A DNA stretch of 13,989 nt from Terana coerulea (taxonomy: Eukaryota > Basidiomycota > Agaricomycetes > Polyporales > Phanerochaetaceae). Under the pieces are notes generated by a model. That model was not told the DNA's origin, did not search any database, and was given only the letters and a program-made list of their open reading frames with translations. This document shows, in pieces, positions 9,601 to 13,989 of this stretch. Location: assembly GCA_024811115.1 (NCBI GenBank), contig JAKOGH010000123.1, positions 1 to 13,989 of the forward strand, in the 5' to 3' direction. A program made the position numbers and the translations under genes. The first letter of the stretch is position 1. The number at the start of each line of letters is the position of its first letter.

Positions 9601-10444
9601 TCCCGCGTATGCCCGGGGCCGCCGCTACCGCGCCCCCGCGGGCGACAGAGAGATCGGAATGTGGGGCGCGTCGACAGTGAGTGCCTTTGCCAATTCCGGA
9701 CACGGACAGCCCAGTAACCGCCTTGCCCCCTCCTCTTCCTCTCCGTACCACCCTGCGTTGGCGCGGCCCCCGCAGCAGCAGCAGCCCCGCGGCGTGTCCC
9801 CGGCCTCGACGAGCGCGGCCTCGATCCACAGCGCGTCGACGGCGTCGACGAACTGGCGCAGCTCGATGGCGAGCACGAGCAGCGCGGCGACGAGCACTTC
9901 CGCGTTCACGCGCTACAGCAACGGCAGCGCGCGCAGCGTGTCGACCGCGGCAACGTCCGTGTCGAACACGAGCTGGCGCAGCGCGGGCGCGAAGAGCGCG
10001 GCGGGCAGCTACCAGTCGAATCTCTCGACCCGGGATCCGCGGCTGCCGCTCAACGTCAAGTGTAAGTCATGCACTCTTAATTGTTTTTAGCTGTGCGTGC
10101 TAACGTGGTGATTTCCAGTGGTGGAGGGCGAGCCCTGGGAGCTGTCCGAGCTCCCGCGTCAGATGTATCCGGACCCCGACAACGTCAAGTTCAGCGCGCC
10201 GCCAGTGCGCAAGCGCGGGCCGAAGGCGAAGAACGGTGCGATCCTGGACACCATCTCCGAGCGGCCGTACGTGCAGTCGCCGCTCGCGCAGCCGCCGCGC
10301 ATGGACGCCGCGACGAGCACGACGGACCTCAGCCGTGCGGCGTCGGGCGACGGCAAGAGCGACGAGTCCAGCACGTCGCCCGGCCGCGTGCAGAAGGGCC
10401 AGATCAACGCGCTCGCGAAGATGCTCTCCGCCCTCCGCCGGTAA
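6607..10444 (+). CDS. Serine/threonine protein kinase, fungal Ran1/Sks1-like (five exons, two apparent frameshifts)
   Basis: Predicted cytosolic or nuclear Ser/Thr kinase of about 1203 residues. Exons: 6607-7559, 7611-8212, 8276-8354, 8410-10061, 10119-10444; introns of 51, 63, 55 and 57 nt, with a TACTAAT branch site in the third. The N-terminal 230 residues are Ser/Pro-rich. The kinase domain (about 233-615) shows the Gly loop LGTGSYAVVYLV (239), lysine of YAIKVL (K300), HRDIKPEN (Asp 457), DFGLSTTD (Asp 495), SAPYMSYE and ADVWSLGIVLINM. An acidic insert (about 255-291) and a Ser/Pro insert (370-424) interrupt it. The tail is low-complexity and ends NALAKMLSALRR. The start at 6607 has a good context (CACCATCATG) and codons rich in third-position C/G, but its frame hits TAG at 6706 and the kinase frame has no ATG before the domain. 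A second frame change lies near 8096-8104. Family assignment is from motif memory: kinase certain, Ran1/Sks1 type likely. Yeast relatives act in meiosis and nutrient control. Confidence 0.85.
9236..9283 (+). repeat. Ala-Pro repeat in the kinase tail
   Basis: Sixteen codons encode an almost pure Ala-Pro run (AAPAPVPAPAPAPAPV) from repeated GCGCCC-type hexamers, directly followed by a basic ITKKPSKWK stretch. Such runs form stiff linkers and vary in length by slippage. It lies well outside the catalytic domain. Confidence 0.8.
9677..9775 (+). other. Possible unrecognised 99-nt intron (or exitron) inside kinase exon 4
   Basis: A full GTGAGT donor at 9677 and a CCGCAG acceptor ending at 9775 bound 99 nt, a multiple of three with no in-frame stop. 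Inside it, about 10 of 33 codons end in A or T, whereas flanking codons almost always end in G or C, and it holds a C/T-rich tract (about 9721-9750) just ahead of the acceptor region. Removal would join WGAST to the QQQPRG stretch without frame change and shorten the protein by 33 residues. A nearer AG (9709) would give only 33 nt. No strong branch site is visible. Confidence 0.45.
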
Positions 10445-11418
10445 CCCGCGCCCCCGCCCTGCACCCGCCTCCCGGCCTCGTTCCCTCGGCCTCTGGCACT
10501 ATGTGTAGTTCACCTGTAGTACGGCCCCGGCTCGCCTCCCTTGTACGCAATACCATCGTCCCTTCTCCGTAATCCCCGCCGCCGCATGGCGCCTCGCACC
10601 GCACCCCTCCCCCTCTTTGCTCCGTGTTCCTTTCGTCGCCCGCGAAATTCCCGCCTCGAAGCGTAAACTGGTCTATTGGTCGTCGCCGTCCGCATGTGCT
10701 GAGCCAATCGTGTCTGTCGTACCGCCGCGTCTTAACTTACTTTGCTTTCTGGATCCCACGGACTGCGACTCCTTACAGCTACATACACCACATCACCTCA
10801 CTTAACTGCAAGCTTCTCTTTCCCGCCGCATACACATAGCTCTTTCCTTCTCTCGTTGGTACTGGTACTGATCGTTCTCCCCCCACCGCCCCGGCCCCCA
10901 CGTACGTAGCCGGGCCCGCCCTCCAATCGTTTCTTCCCGGCCTTTTTTTTTTCTCTCTCCTCCCACCCCGTTGCTCTTCCTCGTTCACCTTTGTACCAAC
11001 GCATCTCGGCGCCCCGTACGACCAATCGACCACGTTCTGACCCTCGCTGTGTACCATGTAGTGCGCTGCGGACTTCCTTCCTCCGCTGGTGCGTGTACGA
11101 TTGTATCAAAAGCTTGTGCAACAGACCCGGCGCCCGAGTGAGTTGTGGAAATTGGGATAGTAGCAGCCTGCATGGTACAGTGTGAAATACATTGCGGGAG
11201 GTCAGGATACAGATGTGCTAGGTTAAATAGATGGTGCGGTGGGATGCAGAGTCTATGCGCGACTTTTGAATGGGAGATAACAGAAAAGATCACGAAGATC
11301 CACCGAAAGTGAAAATACATGCCACTGAAGGGGTTAGACAAGGAACAGGTTCATGATGTGCAGCTGCTCACAGTACTACCTCATCTCCATGGCCACATCC
11401 CCTCCTAGCGCGCCCGCC
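10445..11418. other. Convergent intergenic region, 3' UTRs of kinase and cyclin genes
   Basis: No gene seen. The plus strand is C/T-rich after the kinase stop (for example T9 followed by CTCTCTCC near 10944-10960), while the part near 11200-11340 is A/G-rich on the plus strand, hence pyrimidine-rich on the minus strand, fitting a 3' UTR for the cyclin gene. No clear AATAAA was noted on either strand. Transcripts from the two genes may overlap at their tails. Confidence 0.5.
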
Positions 11419-12409
11419 TCACCCACGCCGCTGCACATGCGACTGCTGCCTGAACGCCGCATACGCCATGTTCTGCTCCACCGTGGGAGGGCGCGGCGGC
11501 TCGGGCGATACCGTCGTCGTGTCGACGAGGATCGTCGACGCCTGCGGCGGGACGGGCCCGCGCTGCGGCGTCTGCGGCCGCGACGGCGGGACCTCGTACT
11601 CCATGTCGCTGTCGGACGAGAGGCTGCTCTCCGAGTCGGTGCCGTCGAGCGCGTACGCGCCCGTGCTGTGCGTGCGCACGAGGCTCGCGTAGTACTCCTG
11701 CAGGACCTCGCGCGTGCACTGCGGCGCGGGCGGGCGGGCGCGGTCAGCACGCACGGGCGCAGCAGCGGCGGGACGCGGCACTCACGGTCAGCGTCCAGTC
11801 GATCATGCGCAGGAACTCGCGCTCGAGCATGTTGAGCTCGCCGACGGGGATGCCGCCGACGCGCGTAGAGGTGGTTGGTGCAGAAGGCGTCGCAGAGGGC
11901 CTTGCTGGAGACGGCGATGGACGTGATGACGAATCGATGGCAGGTGAGGGACGAAAGCGTGAAGGAGGGGAAGCGGGCGCATATTTGATCGATATAATGC
12001 AGGGTGATTAACAGGCAGGACCGCTGCGGCCGCGGACGGTCAGCGTGCGTCGGTGTCGGAGGGCTGGAGGTACTCACTTCTGCCTTGGTGAAGCGTACTA
12101 TACGGCGCAGGTAATCTAGGATGGAGATCCCTGGAGCGGAGCGGGAGTGGAAGCGAGTCAGTCCTTCGCTGTGCAGAGTGTAAGTCGCGCGAACTTGAGC
12201 TATTTGTGAGGCAGAGTTCGTGCGCACGGAGCTAAAGGTATTCTGTCGTTATGTGCCATAAGTCTGTCCATCATGTCTCCTGCACAGGGAAGGGTTAGCA
12301 AATGTGAGCACAAGGTCACAGAGAACAACAGACCAATCAGCTGTACGAGGACGTCTACGTCGACATCTTCAAAACGGGCGGGTAAGCTGACCCTCTCTGG
12401 TGGGTCCAT
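11419..12409 (-). CDS. Pho80-type cyclin (five exons, one apparent frameshift)
   Basis: Regulatory subunit expected to bind a Pho85-type cyclin-dependent kinase; the yeast partner pair responds to phosphate and other nutrients (family knowledge). Exons in reading order: 12409-12334, 12279-12228, 12168-12078, 12023-11786, 11718-11419; introns of 54, 59, 54 and 67 nt, all GT-AG. Recognisable blocks in order: LPARFEDVDVDVLVQLI (residue 9 on), MMDRLMAHNDRIPL, LTRFHS, ISILDYLRRIV, CLLITLHYIDQICARFP, HRFVITSIAVSSKALCDA, FCTNHLYAR, VGGIPVGELNMLEREFL, DWTL. After the cyclin box comes an acidic, Ser-rich tail (SESSLSSDSDMEYE) and a Pro/Thr-rich end. Total about 252 residues once a 2-base gap near 11861-11866 is allowed for. 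The start is the first in-frame ATG after an upstream stop (12484-12482), but an overlapping out-of-frame ATG lies 8 bases upstream, so the N-terminus is less sure than the rest. Divergent from L12. Confidence 0.85.
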
Positions 12410-12417
12410 CCACCCAT
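12355..12417 (-). promoter_or_regulatory. Upstream ORF overlapping the cyclin start
   Basis: An ATG at 12417-12415 lies 8 bases before the chosen cyclin ATG in another frame and runs 20 codons to TAG at 12357-12355. It has G at -3 and G at +4, a better context than the main ATG (T at -3). If the transcript includes it, scanning ribosomes would often start here, lowering cyclin output. Alternatively the true first exon lies further upstream and neither ATG is used. Confidence 0.35.
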
Positions 12418-12745
12418 CGCAGCCGACGGCGACACCGACGAGTCGTTTGGCGGCGGGCTCGTTTCGAGAGCGAAAAGCAAGTCAGGGACTATGGGCGCTT
12501 GGTGTACATGCTGCTTTCGGATGTCCGCTAGACGCTTGGGCGAGTCGGCGATGGCCGATTAGGCACCCGCTTGGGCGGACCGGTCGGCGATGGGCTTTTC
12601 CTCCAGATCTGTACAGTTCCATCAGCGTAGTTTGAACCTTATTCTGGCCCCAGTCGCGCCTCACATTGCTGACATAATCACCATCGAAATCCGCTGCATA
12701 CTGACCCTCCGCCCTCACCGTCGACCACGCTCCCTTCCAGTCGCC
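12410..12745. promoter_or_regulatory. Shared divergent promoter of the cyclin and RPL12 genes
   Basis: These 336 bases separate the start codons of two genes transcribed away from each other, so they must hold both promoters and both leaders unless a leader intron extends further. The L12 side ends in a C/T-rich leader (about 12700-12745) with a TTCCAG site five bases before the ATG context. No TATA box is evident. The centre carries a near-duplicate 20-mer listed separately. Confidence 0.65.
12534..12593. repeat. Direct repeat in the divergent promoter
   Basis: GCTTGGGCG, a spacer, then TCGGCGATGG occurs at 12534-12554 (2-base spacer AG) and again at 12569-12593 (6-base spacer GACCGG). The starts are 35 bases apart, and the pair lies about 150-210 bases from the L12 ATG and 125-185 from the cyclin ATG. 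Paired motifs at such distances are plausible binding sites for a shared regulator. This is inference from repetition and position. Confidence 0.5.
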
Positions 12746-13424
12746 ATGGCCCCCAAGATCGTGCGTACACACCTCAGATGTAGCATGATGTGCTGCATGT
12801 CTGATTCTGTGGCTTGCTAGGACCCCAATGAAATCAAGATTATCTACCTGAGGGCTACTGGAGGCGAAGTCGGTGCCTCCTCTGCGCTCGCGCCCAAAAT
12901 TGGTCCTCTGGGTTTGGTACGTCTTCACTATCGATTCTGCACTAGAGACAAGCCATGGTCTTATGCTGAAACTTTGCTCCCATAGTCGCCAAAGAAGGTC
13001 GGTGAAGATATTGCGAAGGCGACTGGCGCATGGAAGGGTCTCCGTGTCACCGTCCAGCTCACCATCCAAAACCGTCAAGCCAAGGTCGACGTCGTTCCCT
13101 CCGCATCCTCCCTTGTCATCAAGGCTCTCAAGGGTCAGCGCATATTGATGCAGTTGAAGCCACTGATTCGCTCACGTCTCGTGCAGAGCCCCACGCGACC
13201 GCAAGAAGGAGAAGAACATCAAGCACAACGGCAACATCACGCTCGACGAGATCTTCGACATTGCCCGCACAATGCGGTCAAAGTCCCTCGCCAAGACGCT
13301 CGCGAACGGCGCGAAGGAGATCCTCGGCACGGCGCAGAGCATTGGCTGCACCGTCGACGGCCAGCCCGCGCACGACATCATCGACGGCATCAGCTCGGGC
13401 GAGATTGAGTGCCCAGAAGAGTAG
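12746..13424 (+). CDS. RPL12: 60S ribosomal protein L12 (uL11), four exons, one apparent 1-base deletion
   Basis: Component of the large cytosolic ribosomal subunit; binds the GTPase-associated rRNA region at the base of the P stalk, where elongation factors act (family knowledge). Exons: 12746-12760, 12821-12916, 12986-13133, 13187-13424; introns of 60, 69 and 53 nt with GTGCGT, GTACGT and GTCAGC donors. The protein begins [20 protein letters not shown], continues with the [20 protein letters not shown] block, the [20 protein letters not shown] block, [48 protein letters not shown], and ends [10 protein letters not shown]. The first exon is only five codons. At the start of exon 4 the family sequence KEPPRDRKK needs five Cs, but only four are present (13190-13193 region), shifting the frame. 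Adding one base gives exactly 165 residues, the usual length in yeast and human. An acceptor two bases downstream would also restore the frame but lose one conserved residue and change another. Confidence 0.95.
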
Positions 13425-13763
13425 AGTGCGACTGCGTTTGGGCCGGGCTGCTTTCGTTTGTTGTATTCCATCCTCATCTTCTACTCTATTTGCATCATCA
13501 TGACCATGCTTGCACTGTAAGGCTAGGAAACTGGGCTAGTGAACTGAATAGCACATGCAGGCCCTCGGTTGAAGGTTGCACAAAGGGCTCTAAACCTGCA
13601 GACCATGCAGCGTTGATAGTCCCATTCGGACGCACCCGCGGTTGTATGTCAAATTATCGCGTGAATGCTATCGGAATGACCTGCCTATAGTTGCTCATAT
13701 GATGAGGTCCTACAGGTCAGGAACCCGATGCAGTACGCCGCTGTGTGTGGTTTACCATGTTGA
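13425..13763 (+). other. RPL12 3' UTR and downstream intergenic sequence
   Basis: After the TAG the plus strand is T/C-rich (about 13440-13500), as expected for a 3' UTR. No gene, RNA gene or clear polyadenylation hexamer is seen. An ATGATGA box near 13700 has no partner D box at a suitable distance. Confidence 0.5.
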
Positions 13764-13907
13764 CCTCGCTTGACTGGCCAGCCCATCGACACGGACACAG
13801 TTGTCAAAACGCTCGAGAGTTACGCCGAACTGCACGACAGGTTGTCAGTACTAGCACCTGACGATATGTCCCAATCTCTGTATGCTGTCGAACCGCCAGC
13901 AGCCTAG
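13764..13907 (+). pseudogene. Coding-like fragment at the window edge, internal stop (unrecognised)
   Basis: I do not recognise this. In one frame the plus strand is open from 13764 to a TAG at 13905-13907 and reads like real protein: PIDTDTVVKTLESYAEL, then DRLSVLAPDD and SQSLYAVEPPAA. After the TAG the same frame stays open to the window edge (ETVASATSLAHDKASSES). A GTTGAC branch-like motif (13759) and a CCAG acceptor (13781) precede it, so it could be a last exon, a decayed gene fragment, or a gene broken by a base change. There is no start codon in the open part. Codon ends are mixed, unlike the GC3-rich genes to the left, so chance remains possible. Confidence 0.2.
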
Positions 13908-13989
13908 TACGAAACAGTCGCATCCGCGACGTCGCTTGCCCATGACAAGGCTAGCAGTGAAAGCTGTTGTCGCTGCCATTTCGACAACC

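Noticed and set aside
12761..12820. Possible intron-hosted C/D snoRNA in RPL12 intron 1
   Set aside because: There is a C-box-like ATGATGT and a CTGA, but they are too close together, there is no terminal stem, and 60 nt leaves no room for a snoRNA gene.
13699..13707. ATGATGA resembling a C box
   Set aside because: No CTGA follows at a usable distance; the nearest is about 150 bases away.

Overview
The window looks like nuclear DNA of a GC-rich basidiomycete fungus, probably an agaricomycete such as a polypore. The reasons are short introns (51-69 nt) with GTRNGT-like donors, very high G/C at third codon positions in the real exons, pyrimidine-rich leaders, and protein sequences of fungal type. 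No bacterial features such as operons, Shine-Dalgarno sites, CRISPR arrays or insertion sequences were seen.

Layout. Positions 1 to about 5900 hold no gene I can support. The long open frames there are products of GC-rich sequence; what is visible is a degenerate direct repeat (2941-3152), a few short palindromes and some AT-richer islands. From about 5900 a T-rich tract and a C/T-rich leader lead into a five-exon Ser/Thr protein kinase gene of the fungal Ran1/Sks1-like type (+, 6607-10444, about 1200 residues). After a gene-free 975-bp convergent gap comes a five-exon Pho80-type cyclin gene on the minus strand (12409 down to 11419, about 252 residues). It shares a 336-bp divergent promoter with a four-exon gene for 60S ribosomal protein L12 (+, 12746-13424, 165 residues). 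The last 560 bases hold the 3' UTR of L12 and one short coding-like stretch with an internal stop.

How the genes relate. Pho80-type cyclins partner Pho85-type CDKs in nutrient signalling, Ran1/Sks1-type kinases act in nutrient and differentiation control in yeasts, and L12 is part of the ribosomal stalk base. The shared promoter could co-regulate the cyclin and L12, but that is inference.

Most notable. All three genes carry at least one break in an otherwise clear reading frame: about 6660-6708 and about 8096-8104 in the kinase, about 11861-11866 in the cyclin, and about 13187-13195 in L12. Two lie in a C run or a CG dinucleotide repeat. Correcting them gives proteins of sensible length (exactly 165 residues for L12, which is usually single-copy and essential). 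The simplest reading is uncorrected consensus indels in the assembly rather than three dead genes. I found no convincing new biological system here.
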